Shown: positions 1 to 7,589, counted from the stretch's first letter. The stretch: 11,375 bases of DNA from Clostridia bacterium (GCA_024404655.1 JAKSPR010000058.1:1-11375), one strand, 5' to 3'. Notes: a model not told the origin generated them from the sequence alone. A program made the numbers and translations.

Positions 1-3000
1 CACAACACCGCAGCCGTTGATTTCTTCACCATAGATATTGAAATCGTGGAGATATGCAAGGACGGTCACACCAAACGGAGCTTTTTCGCCCTTCGGAATG
101 GTGATCGTATGACCCTGACCGTCGAAACTGCCGGAGAAAGGATACTGCTTCGTTCCGGTGCCGATGGGAGTCCAGCCCTCGGGCAGCGTGATGTCTGCCG
201 TCATGGCAAAATACGTGTTTTCAAAGGTCTCACCTTCCGCGACACGGGAGGAGAGAACGGTCATATCCAGTGCTGTTTCCATGAGATAGGGGTTTTCTTC
301 GGTACCCTCGCCCTTGAATGCATAGGGGGCAAGGGTCACGATGTACGGCTCGCAGTCGCCGCTCTGGACAATGACACGGATATAGCCATGGGTGGGAATT
401 TCATCAAAAGATGCCGTTGTTGTGCGCTCGTGGTTGATATAGACATTTGCGCCGTCTGCGGCTGTGACCGCAACAGTGATGGGACCGTCGAGCAGCACGC
501 CATAGAGGTTTTCTTCGTCCGTCAGAGCAATGGTCATACCGTTGACGGTGATTACAGGTGCTTCGGTCTTGCCGACTGCCTCACTCTGCGCGGTGGTGCG
601 GACAACACCGGAGGATTCGGTGGATTTTTCATTGAAGGCACCCGCCCAGATATTGGACGCGGTGACGACCTTGACATAGTGGAATTCCATGCCGGAAACG
701 TCAACGGGAGTACCGTCTTCGTTTACCGCCCATGCGAGGTCAAAACCATTATTCTTGGTGGGTTTTTCGACATAGGGGTTGACATCTGCGCCGATGGTGC
801 CGTTGCCGAAATAGTCAACATAACCGAAGCTGACGGGATGGGTGAAAGAATTTTCTCCGGTCGAGCTGTCGCCCCGGATGGTACCGTTCTTGGCAGGCAT
901 CAGGATGCCCTTCAGGGTGATCGTGTCCTGCGCTGCAAGATCATTCAGATAGTAGAAAGAGGGCTTGACCCAGTTTCCTGCCTGAGAAGAACCGTCATTT
1001 TCGTTGCCGTAATTGTCCTTCCATGCAGTTTTTCCGGATGCGGTCCTGGAATAGGTGATCTCATAATCCCAGAGAATATCGTCCTCGTAATGCTCGGAGC
1101 CTGCCAGAGCATACCAGGTCTCACCGTCCTCGGAAACCCAGACCTGACCGTTTTCTGCAGCGCTGCCGCCGTCAGAGAAAGAGTTGCCGTATGCGTAGAA
1201 ATCCACACCGTACTTATTGTTCGGGTCGTCGGTGAGGGGGGTATCAAAATAATAGGTGATATAGCCGCCGAAGTTGCCGAGGGATTTCAGGCTGCCGGAA
1301 AGAGTTGTATACGGATCACCGCCGGTAGCAGTATTGGTATACTGGCTGTTGATACAGAGAAAATCTGCGATCTTATCGGCATAAGCCTTTGCGGAACGAG
1401 CAGCAATCTTGAAAGAATAACCGTTGATGATACCATCAGCAGAGGTCACATTGACCGTCTGTGCGGAGGTCTTCATGGTGAGGGTATAAGTACCGTCTTC
1501 ATTGGGCTCCAGAGCCTTGGAACCGACAGCGACCGTCGCGCCTTCCGTGACGGTGAAGGTCAGGTCCTTTGTGGTGGTGCCATTGGGTACTACGATGGCA
1601 TAGGTAAGCTGGGCGGGGTCAAAAACCGGGTACCAGTCGCCATCGTCCGTGGATACAGTCAAAATCTGTGCGCTTTCTGCATTGGCATTGACAGCTTCCA
1701 CCCAGACGGTGTAGGTATTGGCGTTCTCCGCGACAAAACCGTTTTCCATAAAGGATGCGTCATCGACGACCTGGAAAATGACTTTGGCAGCTGCGTTTCC
1801 TTCTTCGGTTTCCGGGAAAGTGATCTTTGCAGTTGTGCCGGTCTGCACGACAGGATCGGACCAGGTCTCACCGTCGTCGGCAGAGTAACGGAGATGGGTA
1901 TATGCGGTATTGCCGGTATAGGTCAGAGTAAATGCTTTCAGACCGTCCAGCGTGTAGGCGCGATAGTTATATACCGTTCCGGAGACGCCGGTCTTTGTGG
2001 TAGGATTGCCTTCCGCATCAGCCTGGAACATGGTACCTTCTGCCTTGCCGTTATATTGGGAAGCAAGGAGGTCACGTCCATCCGGGACAAGAACGATACC
2101 GTTCGATTTCAGTGTTTTTGTCGTATCGCGGGGACGGGTGACGTGGAATGTATAAACCGTGCTGTTTTCGGGGTCATCCTTATCGGTCAGCGTAATGCAT
2201 ACATCCGTTGCACCGAAGGGGATGTCCTTCAGATAGGTGATCGCACCGCTGTTGACGGGGACAATGACATCCTCGCCGGAAGCATTGGTATATACTGCTT
2301 CTGCGGTGTAATGCTCGGTATCATACTTTGTCGTTGCCTGCAGGGTCAACTGGGTTGTGATGTATGTTCTGATGGGCAGATCATACTCGTATACAGCAGT
2401 CGGCTTCGGCGCCTCATAGGCCACAGTCAGGGTGTAGGTGTCGGCAGGAACAGATGCAGCGCTGTTCATGGAAGGCCATGCGGGATCACCGCAGACGACC
2501 TTGATGACAGTTCCCTTTCCGACCGGGACTTCCTCGGTACGCTTATAGACCGTATCACCGACAGAAGTACGGACCTGGAAATTCTTGTTTACCGCGGTGG
2601 GAGTGACCGTGACCGCATTCGTTCCGGCAGGAAGCGTCAGTGTATAATCTTTGACGCCGGACGCAAAATCCGGGGTAAGGGAACCTTCGCTGACGGTAAG
2701 CGCTTTCAGGCTCTTATCGTTGTTGCTCCAGCTGCCGCCCACGTCCTCACCGAAGAAAAGGGTATAGAGGATGCGGATCTCATCGTTTGCCGAAAGGGTT
2801 CCGGCAGCGACAGTATAGGCGGAAAATCCTTCGTTTGTGAACCAGTCATTCAGGGTACCCATCCAGCCGTCATAGCCGTAGGTCAGATCCTCATCAGGAT
2901 AACTGCCCGCTTCAAGGCCGTTTATGGAAGTGATATAACCGGATTCAGCACCTTCCTGTTTGTAGGTGCCGAGGGCGTCCATAAAGCAGGACATCATTGT

Positions 3001-3195
3001 CGAATCCTTATTCAGATCGACCCATTTGTCCACAAGCACACCGTCCCACGGTGCGCCTTCTTCTTTGGAAAATACCGTGTTTTCAACGATCACACGGACC
3101 TGTCCCAGATTCTCTTCTGCCGAGACGGTAAACGGAATCATACCGAGTACCATGACAAGAGAAAGGAACAGACTTAACAGTCTTTTTGTGTTCAT
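1..3195 (-). CDS. Large secreted modular surface protein with N-terminal DUF4430 domain, under a B12 riboswitch (3' end outside window)
   Basis: I translated this from the minus strand; it stays open for 1065 codons to the window edge. The ATG at 3195 has GGAGG (3203-3207) 7 nt upstream. Residues 1-26 form a Sec signal peptide: basic MNTKR, a hydrophobic core, and a cleavage site near TVSA-EEN. Residues about 31-140 resemble DUF4430 (with YGYDGWMGTLNDWF). Residues 162-262 look like a cadherin-like beta-sandwich (SLKALTVSEGSL, YTLTLP). Further Ig-like sandwiches follow at about 270-350 and 505-600. Residues 640-720 (YGVDFYAYGNSF, WVSEDGETWYALAGS) resemble a domain of Bacteroidetes and Firmicutes surface proteins. 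Residues 962-1065 (GEGTEENPYL, GTGTKQYPFSGSFDGQGHTI) look like the start of a GLUG or beta-helix region. Any cell-wall anchor would lie outside the window. The riboswitch context suggests a role in cobalamin capture, which is inference. Domain names are from memory of motifs, not from a profile search. Confidence 0.9.
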   Translation of the reverse strand, partial: MNTKRLLSLFLSLVMVLGMIPFTVSAEENLGQVRVIVENTVFSKEEGAPWDGVLVDKWVDLNKDSTMMSCFMDALGTYKQEGAESGYITSINGLEAGSYPDEDLTYGYDGWMGTLNDWFTNEGFSAYTVAAGTLSANDEIRILYTLFFGEDVGGSWSNNDKSLKALTVSEGSLTPDFASGVKDYTLTLPAGTNAVTVTPTAVNKNFQVRTSVGDTVYKRTEEVPVGKGTVIKVVCGDPAWPSMNSAASVPADTYTLTVAYEAPKPTAVYEYDLPIRTYITTQLTLQATTKYDTEHYTAEAVYTNASGEDVIVPVNSGAITYLKDIPFGATDVCITLTDKDDPENSTVYTFHVTRPRDTTKTLKSNGIVLVPDGRDLLASQYNGKAEGTMFQADAEGNPTTKTGVSGTVYNYRAYTLDGLKAFTLTYTGNTAYTHLRYSADDGETWSDPVVQTGTTAKITFPETEEGNAAAKVIFQVVDDASFMENGFVAENANTYTVWVEAVNANAESAQILTVSTDDGDWYPVFDPAQLTYAIVVPNGTTTKDLTFTVTEGATVAVGSKALEPNEDGTYTLTMKTSAQTVNVTSADGIINGYSFKIAARSAKAYADKIADFLCINSQYTNTATGGDPYTTLSGSLKSLGNFGGYITYYFDTPLTDDPNNKYGVDFYAYGNSFSDGGSAAENGQVWVSEDGETWYALAGSEHYEDDILWDYEITYSRTASGKTAWKDNYGNENDGSSQAGNWVKPSFYYLNDLAAQDTITLKGILMPAKNGTIRGDSSTGENSFTHPVSFGYVDYFGNGTIGADVNPYVEKPTKNNGFDLAWAVNEDGTPVDVSGMEFHYVKVVTASNIWAGAFNEKSTESSGVVRTTAQSEAVGKTEAPVITVNGMTIALTDEENLYGVLLDGPITVAVTAADGANVYINHERTTTASFDEIPTHGYIRVIVQSGDCEPYIVTLAPYAFKGEGTEENPYLMETALDMTVLSSRVAEGETFENTYFAMTADITLPEGWTPIGTGTKQYPFSGSFDGQGHTITIPKGEKAPFGVTVLAYLHDFNIYGEEINGCGVV

Positions 3196-3202
3196 TGTGT
3201 TT

Positions 3203-3207
3203 CCTCC
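3203..3207 (-). promoter_or_regulatory. Ribosome binding site of the DUF4430 surface protein
   Basis: The minus strand reads TTGGAGGAAACACAATG, so GGAGG lies 7 nt before the ATG. This fixes the start at 3195, directly before a good signal peptide. Confidence 0.9.
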
Positions 3208-3246
3208 AACATGCAGTTCATCTAACTTTGTTGCGTTGCCTTCCGC

Positions 3247-3314
3247 TGTCCCATGACAGGGACAAACATCTGCTCCTCGCCAAAGCAGTAATTCCCTACA
3301 GCCTCCTTTCGGGA
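3247..3314 (-). other. Structured distal leader with three possible hairpins between the terminator and the start codon
   Basis: On the minus strand this part of the 5' UTR can form three small stem-loops in a row. The first pairs TCCC/GGGA (3293-3314) around GAAAGGAGG. The second pairs CTGCT/AGCAG (3270-3288). The third is a perfect 6-bp stem, TGTCCC/GGGACA (3247-3264), with a 6-nt loop. The GGAGG in the first loop has no start codon at the right distance. A 15-codon frame starts at the ATG within 3265-3270, but its spacing to GAGGAG is poor. I do not recognise a known riboswitch class here. Confidence 0.4.
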
Positions 3315-3349
3315 TATGGTTTTCCCAGGGTAAAGAAACAAGTGTAAAC

Positions 3350-3397
3350 AAAAAAACAGCCATCGGCCCCGTCAGAAAAATGACAGAACCATGGCTG
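3350..3397 (-). terminator. Rho-independent terminator, expression platform of the cobalamin riboswitch
   Basis: On the minus strand CAGCCAT (3391-3397) pairs with ATGGCTG (3357-3363). Inner pairs GG/CC and GTCA/TGAC close a loop of about 6 nt, and seven T residues follow (3350-3356). It starts about 37 nt after the B12 box end and lies 155 nt upstream of the start codon. This is the usual place for a termination-type cobalamin switch. There is no T tract in the plus direction, so it acts on the minus strand only. Confidence 0.85.
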
Positions 3398-3434
3398 CAC
3401 GCTTCACGCCCAATGTGAAAACCACAGAGAAAAA

Positions 3435-3650
3435 ACGGCAGGTATCCTGACTTATGATATCGTTTTATACCCATGGCAATCCATAAAAATACTCCCGGGT
3501 ATACACAAAGTACTCCTGTCGGACGGCCGGATACAATACCTCCCGGCAGACAGGATTCCTTTCACATGTCAAATACAGTAATGGCGGTTGTTCCGGATTC
3601 GAACCGGATTTCCTTTTACATCTACTCAGCTAACAACTTTTCAAACCGTA
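3435..3650 (-). promoter_or_regulatory. Cobalamin (B12) riboswitch
   Basis: The minus strand carries the 3' hallmark B12 box AAGTCAGGATACCTGCC (3437-3453). In the expected order upstream lies the core: TAAAAGGAAA, a hairpin TCCGG-TTCGAAT-CCGGA (about 3591-3610), then CCGCCATTACTGTA. This corresponds to the family pattern TAAxAGGGAA, a GGTGxxAATCC hairpin, then CCCGCxACTGTA. ACGG (3646-3649) can pair with CCGT (3435-3438) as P1. A peripheral arm pairs TCCTGTC (3549-3555) with GACAGGA (3514-3520) and has an inner GCCGG/CCGGC stem (3543-3547 with 3526-3530). ATGG-ATTG-CCAT followed by GGGTA fits the P5/L5 region. The length of about 216 nt is normal. Ligand binding should favour the terminator downstream and switch off the surface protein when B12 is plentiful. 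The match was made by eye. The less canonical points are GGAAA in place of GGGAA and the shortened L5 region. Confidence 0.85.
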
Positions 3651-3673
3651 TTTCTCTAACTTATTCAGTTTGT

Positions 3674-3689
3674 GGATTTTTTTAAATCC
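3674..3689 (-). other. 5' stem-loop at the transcription start of the riboswitch mRNA
   Basis: GGATTT-AAAA-AAATCC forms a perfect 6-bp stem with a 4-nt A loop. It starts about 7 nt after the -10 box, so it would sit at the very 5' end of the transcript. Such 5' hairpins can protect mRNA from decay; that role is inferred. Confidence 0.45.
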
Positions 3690-3695
3690 GGGGTT

Positions 3696-3724
3696 ATTAT
3701 ACCATGGATTCCGGAATCTGTCAA
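3696..3724 (-). promoter_or_regulatory. Consensus sigma-A promoter for the riboswitch and surface protein
   Basis: The -35 TTGACA (3719-3724) and -10 TATAAT (3696-3701) both match the consensus exactly with a 17-bp spacer. The spacer ends in CATGG, giving an extended -10. The start point is predicted near 3689. A perfect promoter makes sense when output is set by the downstream attenuator. Confidence 0.9.
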
Positions 3725-3753
3725 GACATGGGGATGATTTTTTCCGTATGGCG

Positions 3754-3782
3754 TTGCAATCCGGTTTGTTTTATGGTATAAT
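3754..3782 (+). promoter_or_regulatory. Sigma-A promoter for the membrane protein/hydrolase operon
   Basis: The -35 TTGCAA (3754-3759) and -10 TATAAT (3777-3782) are separated by 17 bp, with TATGG before the -10. It faces away from the riboswitch promoter, with 29 bp between the two -35 boxes, so one bound regulator could affect both. Confidence 0.85.
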
Positions 3783-3816
3783 GAAATCAGATTATCAATA
3801 AAGGAGCTGCGATTTT

Positions 3817-4608
3817 TTGACAGAACTGATTGCAAGACGGCAGTTTGTCCCGGCCTATATCTGGCTTGACTGTGCGTTTCTCATCCTCTTTGCGGCCATG
3901 CTTCTTTGGCAGAAAAAGTATATGACTGTACTGGTCGGCGCCTTTTTCGGCCTCGTTTATATGGTCGTGGACTACGGAATTTTTCATCTTCTCACCCACA
4001 GCCGAAGCATCACAGACGGTTACAGCCTGTTCTGGGTACTTCTCTGGATGTCCATGAGCTATGGATTTACAAATTTCACGTGGATCTGGCTGTGGCTTTC
4101 CAAAGACCGGCATTTGTTTGAGTGGTCGCTTCTGATTTTGTGCTGGTGGTTCTGCTGTCCGCAGTTAGCCTCCATGCTGGGAGCGAGGCAGACACCGATC
4201 GTGATCCAGCGCACGACGGGCGCATATCACGGCTCCATGGCACTGATTCTGTTTGTCGGATATCTGATCGTGATCTTCTATAATCTATGGCAGAAAAACG
4301 CTGCGCGCCGCATCAATATTCCGTGGATTCTGGCAATCGGTATTCTTGTTCAGTTCGGATGGGAAGCAGGACTGCTCATCGGCGGTATCCGCTCAGCCGG
4401 ATTTGAGACATTTGCGGACAAGCTCCGCCCTCTGATCGTCAATTCCCTTCTGGAAACCAATCTCGGTATGCCATACGTTTACCTTTTGTTTGTTCTGTAT
4501 TCAAGCCGCTTTACCGAGCAGCTAAAAAAACGTGACAATGCGCTCTCCTTCGCGGAGCGGATCGAAGAAAACAACCGGGAAACCGTAAAGCCGGACAAAA
4601 CGGTCTGA
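3817..4608 (+). CDS. Seven-helix integral membrane protein, function unknown (TTG start)
   Basis: This is a 263-residue, very hydrophobic protein that I cannot place in a named family. Seven likely membrane helices lie near residues 13-31, 35-58, 69-94, 100-121, 138-158, 168-191 and 215-232. The helices are rich in aromatic residues and the tail after about residue 235 is charged. Polar or charged residues at helix positions include Asp18, Asp52, His57, Asn86 and Glu183 (in FGWEAGLLIGG); these could form a site. The TTG start is chosen because AAGGAG (3801-3806) sits 10 nt upstream; the first in-frame ATG is at residue 28, inside helix 1. The promoter lies 35 nt before the start. The membrane-bound hydrolase follows 38 bp later on the same strand, so the two are probably co-transcribed and may act on the same membrane substrate. 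Confidence 0.85.
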   Translation: MTELIARRQFVPAYIWLDCAFLILFAAMLLWQKKYMTVLVGAFFGLVYMVVDYGIFHLLTHSRSITDGYSLFWVLLWMSMSYGFTNFTWIWLWLSKDRHLFEWSLLILCWWFCCPQLASMLGARQTPIVIQRTTGAYHGSMALILFVGYLIVIFYNLWQKNAARRINIPWILAIGILVQFGWEAGLLIGGIRSAGFETFADKLRPLIVNSLLETNLGMPYVYLLFVLYSSRFTEQLKKRDNALSFAERIEENNRETVKPDKTV

Positions 4609-4646
4609 TCTTTCCCTAAAAATCATGACAATGCGAGGAAAACAGA

Positions 4647-6329
4647 ATGAAAACGAAAAAGCTATCCATAAGAACTGTCATCGGTCTGATTCTGATGCTC
4701 TGCTCCCTCATTGGAATTTTCATCATCAATCTGCCGACGATGAAAGAGGATGTTCTGCGGTTTGATTCCGTCTATGAAGGACGGACCACCAATCTGGAGG
4801 CCTCCTATTATGAAGTAAGCGGTGCCGGATATGCTGCGCTGATCTGCCCGGGCTTCTCCTGCGACCGACAGAAGCTGCGCACCATTGCCGATCAGTTTGT
4901 CTCCGCCGGTATCACGACGATGACCTTTGACTATTCCGGTCAGGGTGCCTCTGACGGTGTTATCGGCTTCAACAACGCGAAAACCAACCACATTCCGACG
5001 GAAATTCATGATGCCCTCGTGCTCCTTCATGAACGCTCCGGAATCCCCTATGATCATATCATCCTTGCCGGTCACTCCATGGGCGGACGTTCCATTCTCA
5101 AGCTGTTCACACTGGACTTTTATCGGGAACCCGTCGGTGCAGCCATGCTGATCGCACCGGAAGTCGATTACGTTTTCAGTCTGCAGTCCAGCATTTTTGC
5201 AGGGACTACCGATGCGGAAGAAGCACCGTGGGATACCTATAACGGACAGTATACTGCCGGAACGGATATCTATCTCATCAGCTCCACCTTTGACGACACG
5301 GTGTCCCACAAATCCACCATTGAACTGTTCAAGCGTTTGGGCGGCGAAACGGACAAGAGCCGCGGCACGGTTACACCGATGATCTCCACGATCAATGAAT
5401 ACGGCTCCAATATTTCCCTGTGCGTAGTCCCCGGTGCGCTGCACTCCTACCAGATGTACGCACCGCAGATCAAGTCCGTTCTGAATCAGGCTATCACGGA
5501 TTTCACGGGAATTCCGACGCATTACTCTCCCTGGGCTGCATATCTGCTCTATCTGCTCTGGTTTATCGGCTTTGCGGGAGCGTATCTGATTCTCGGCGAG
5601 CTGACGCCCGCAGCAACGGTGTCTGCCGGTGAAATTCCCGTGCTCGATGATTTCGGGACATTCATCCGGCGTAAAGCGCTTCTCTGGATTCCGGCACTCC
5701 TTGTGATGTTCCTCATCTGCTGTATTTCCGTTGTGATGCCCTTCGGCTCGCCTGTGCTCAACATCATCTTTATGGGCTCGATTGCAGGTTATGGTGCTGT
5801 GCTGCTCCTTGCGTACCGCAAAGGCCGTTTCCGCGGAACGCATGGGCATCTTCCGAAACCGACGCTGAAAATCAGACGGGATGGTCTGCTTGTGACGCTG
5901 TCGGTTCTCGTCTGCATGGTCATTTACATGGTCTATGCGGTACGTACCGGACTTTACCGTGTCATGCCGTTCAACTTCCGCACGCTGTTCTGGATTTTGG
6001 CAGGCGGCGCTATGACGATAGGCTATTACGTTTCCGGTGCGGAGACGGATATGCTGGCAGCAGCCGGAGTGAGCCGCGGAAAACGGCTTCTCTATCAGCT
6101 GATCCAGTATGTGCCGATTCTCCTTTATACTGTTTCCTATATTGCGCTCGGCAGCTTTTCTGGGCTGGTCGAGCAGATGCAGAATCTCATGTTCATGTAT
6201 GTATTCGCCCTGCCGCTGGGCAGATTTTTCCGCATCCGGACAGGAAACCGGCTCTTTGGTGCGGCAGTTACCGCCTTTGTTTTCCAGGCAATGATGCTCA
6301 TGTCCACAGCACTGATCGCAGTATTCTGA
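4647..6329 (+). CDS. Membrane-anchored alpha/beta serine hydrolase fused to a polytopic C-terminal membrane domain
   Basis: 560 residues in three parts. Residues 9-30 form an N-terminal membrane anchor. Residues about 50-285 form an alpha/beta-hydrolase domain with a full catalytic set: nucleophile Ser144 in GHSMGG (142-147), acid Asp216 or Asp217 in STFDDTVS, and His266 in PGALHS. The strand-turn ICPGF (66-70) fits the oxyanion hole, and FDYSGQGASDG (94-104) is typical of the lysophospholipase/peptidase-like branch. From about residue 296 to the end there are seven to eight hydrophobic helices, for example 296-316, 345-364, 371-390, 413-432 and 446-463, then three near the C terminus. With one anchor helix before it, the hydrolase domain probably faces outside. 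The substrate is unknown; a lipid, lipid-linked glycan or peptide ester is possible. GAGG precedes the ATG by about 8 nt. It is second in the operon and is followed by a strong terminator. Confidence 0.88.
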   Translation: MKTKKLSIRTVIGLILMLCSLIGIFIINLPTMKEDVLRFDSVYEGRTTNLEASYYEVSGAGYAALICPGFSCDRQKLRTIADQFVSAGITTMTFDYSGQGASDGVIGFNNAKTNHIPTEIHDALVLLHERSGIPYDHIILAGHSMGGRSILKLFTLDFYREPVGAAMLIAPEVDYVFSLQSSIFAGTTDAEEAPWDTYNGQYTAGTDIYLISSTFDDTVSHKSTIELFKRLGGETDKSRGTVTPMISTINEYGSNISLCVVPGALHSYQMYAPQIKSVLNQAITDFTGIPTHYSPWAAYLLYLLWFIGFAGAYLILGELTPAATVSAGEIPVLDDFGTFIRRKALLWIPALLVMFLICCISVVMPFGSPVLNIIFMGSIAGYGAVLLLAYRKGRFRGTHGHLPKPTLKIRRDGLLVTLSVLVCMVIYMVYAVRTGLYRVMPFNFRTLFWILAGGAMTIGYYVSGAETDMLAAAGVSRGKRLLYQLIQYVPILLYTVSYIALGSFSGLVEQMQNLMFMYVFALPLGRFFRIRTGNRLFGAAVTAFVFQAMMLMSTALIAVF

Positions 6330-6338
6330 AAACCAGAA

Positions 6339-6384
6339 AAGGATGTTTTCCACAGGTCATGCGGAAAACATCCTTGTTTTTTAT
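6339..6384 (+). terminator. Strong convergent terminator (hydrolase operon, and probably hydF)
   Basis: A perfect 13-bp stem joins AAGGATGTTTTCC (6339-6351) and GGAAAACATCCTT (6363-6375) with an 11-nt loop, then T6 (6377-6382). On the opposite strand the stem is followed by TTTTCTGG, a weaker U-rich tail, so it can probably also stop hydF transcription. The hydF stop codon lies inside the T tract (6381-6383). Confidence 0.9.
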
Positions 6385-7583
6385 TTGGTTTCAAGCAGCT
6401 TTTGTATCTCCGGAAATGGAGCAAGGGAGCGTTTCAGAATACCGTGGATATGGGCAATGGCGACACCGTAGTTGACGATCGGAACGCCTGTCCGGACTGC
6501 CGTTTCAATGCGGTGATTCATTTCAGCTTCATTGAGCATGCAGCCGCCGCAGTGGACAATGAGGCGGTACGGGGTCAGATCAGCCGGGTATTCGCCGCCG
6601 GAGGTGAAGGTATAATCCGGTTTGGCACCGGAAAACGTCTCAATCCAGTGAGGAAGCTTGACAGTTCCGATATCTGCACACTGTCTGTGATGGGTACAGC
6701 CTTCAGAGATCAAGACACGGTCCCCGTCACGGAGTTTCTTCAGCTCTGCCGCACCGCGGACAAGGGCAGACAGATCGCCTTTATACCGTGCAAACAGAAT
6801 GGAAAATGAGGTCAGAAGCACACCGTCCGGCACGTCCTTTGAGACGCGGCCGAAGGCCTGGGAGTCAGTGATCACCAGTTTCGGCGGCTTTGCAAGGGAC
6901 GCAAATACCGCAGGAAGCTCCTCCGGCTGACAGCAGACGGTCATGATGTGGTGATCCAGCATCTCGCGGAGGGTCAGCTGCTGGGGCAGGATCAGTCTGC
7001 CCTTCGGTGCCGCTTCATCCACGGGAATTACGAGGATCACGGTATCGCCGGGGGATACAAGATCGGCGGCAATCACCTTTTCAGAGGGCTTGACAAAACT
7101 GCCCAGCCGCTCTTTAAGCGCATTGATATTCTCCCCGGTCACGGTGCTGACATAGATGGAGTTTTCGTCAAGCAGAGCACGGTTCTGGATGGTATCGGCT
7201 TTATTATAGGCAATAAGGCAGGGGATTTTCCGCTCTGCAAGCAGTGCGAACAGCGCTTTGTCATCCTCGGAGGGACCGACGGCTGCGTCGATGACAACAA
7301 CGGCGATATCGGTCTCGGCAAGCATGCGCTTTGCTCGCTCCACACGGAGCGCACCGAGTTCTCCTGTATCGTCAAGGCCGGGAGTGTCGATGATCGTCAC
7401 GGGACCAAGGGGCAGAAGCTCCATGGATTTGCGGACGGGGTCGGTAGTCGTTCCTCGAATCCCGGATACAACAGACACGGTCTGTCCGGTCACGGCATTG
7501 ACAAGGCTGGATTTTCCGGCGTTGCGCATCCCGAAAAATCCGATATGGGTACGCTCGGCAGAAGGTGTTTCGTGGAGGCTCAT
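6381..7583 (-). CDS. hydF: HydF, [FeFe]-hydrogenase H-cluster maturation GTPase
   Basis: HydF is the scaffold on which the 2Fe subcluster, built with the radical-SAM enzymes HydE and HydG, is assembled and passed to apo-hydrogenase in the cytoplasm. The 400-residue length is normal. The N-terminal GTPase domain shows the P-loop GMRNAGKSS (18-26), a G2 threonine in GIRGTTTDP (41-49), DTPG (66-69) and NKAD (127-130). The C-terminal cluster-binding domain has Cys296-x-His298 and, 46 residues on, His344-Cys345-GG-Cys348, the HydF 4Fe-4S signature. All key residues are present, so the protein should be functional. The ATG at 7583 lies 6 bp after the stop of the upstream DUF1836 gene and has no clear Shine-Dalgarno sequence, which suggests translational coupling. 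hydE, hydG and the hydrogenase are not in the window. Confidence 0.97.
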   Translation of the reverse strand: MSLHETPSAERTHIGFFGMRNAGKSSLVNAVTGQTVSVVSGIRGTTTDPVRKSMELLPLGPVTIIDTPGLDDTGELGALRVERAKRMLAETDIAVVVIDAAVGPSEDDKALFALLAERKIPCLIAYNKADTIQNRALLDENSIYVSTVTGENINALKERLGSFVKPSEKVIAADLVSPGDTVILVIPVDEAAPKGRLILPQQLTLREMLDHHIMTVCCQPEELPAVFASLAKPPKLVITDSQAFGRVSKDVPDGVLLTSFSILFARYKGDLSALVRGAAELKKLRDGDRVLISEGCTHHRQCADIGTVKLPHWIETFSGAKPDYTFTSGGEYPADLTPYRLIVHCGGCMLNEAEMNHRIETAVRTGVPIVNYGVAIAHIHGILKRSLAPFPEIQKLLETK

Positions 7584-7589
7584 ATTCTT

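Noticed and set aside
46..3177. A 1043-codon plus-strand open frame
   Set aside because: It is the exact codon-for-codon complement of the minus-strand surface protein. It stays open only because the real gene avoids TTA, CTA and TCA codons; the one TTA, at residue 7, is what closes it. It has no family motif, and the opposite frame has a signal peptide, Ig-like motifs and a ribosome binding site.
3225..3270. A 15-codon reading frame in the distal leader (ATG within 3265-3270, minus strand)
   Set aside because: GAGGAG is too close to the ATG and the frame overlaps a perfect hairpin; nothing supports translation.
3582..3640. A tRNA-like element on the minus strand: T-arm TCCGG-TTCGAAT-CCGGA, an acceptor-like AACAACC-G-CCA end and an upstream GTTGTT that can pair with it
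   Set aside because: Only about 23 nt separate the acceptor-like 5' strand from the T-arm, so there is no room for D and anticodon arms. The same bases align better with the core hairpin and CCGCCATTACTGTA segment of the cobalamin riboswitch.
3473..3685. A 70-codon plus-strand frame over the leader region
   Set aside because: It covers the riboswitch, has no plus-strand promoter or ribosome binding site, and no protein-like pattern.
4662..6353. A 563-codon minus-strand open frame opposite the hydrolase-membrane fusion
   Set aside because: It is again the antiparallel codon-aligned shadow, rich in His/Arg/Gln as expected from complementing hydrophobic codons, and it would start inside the terminator.
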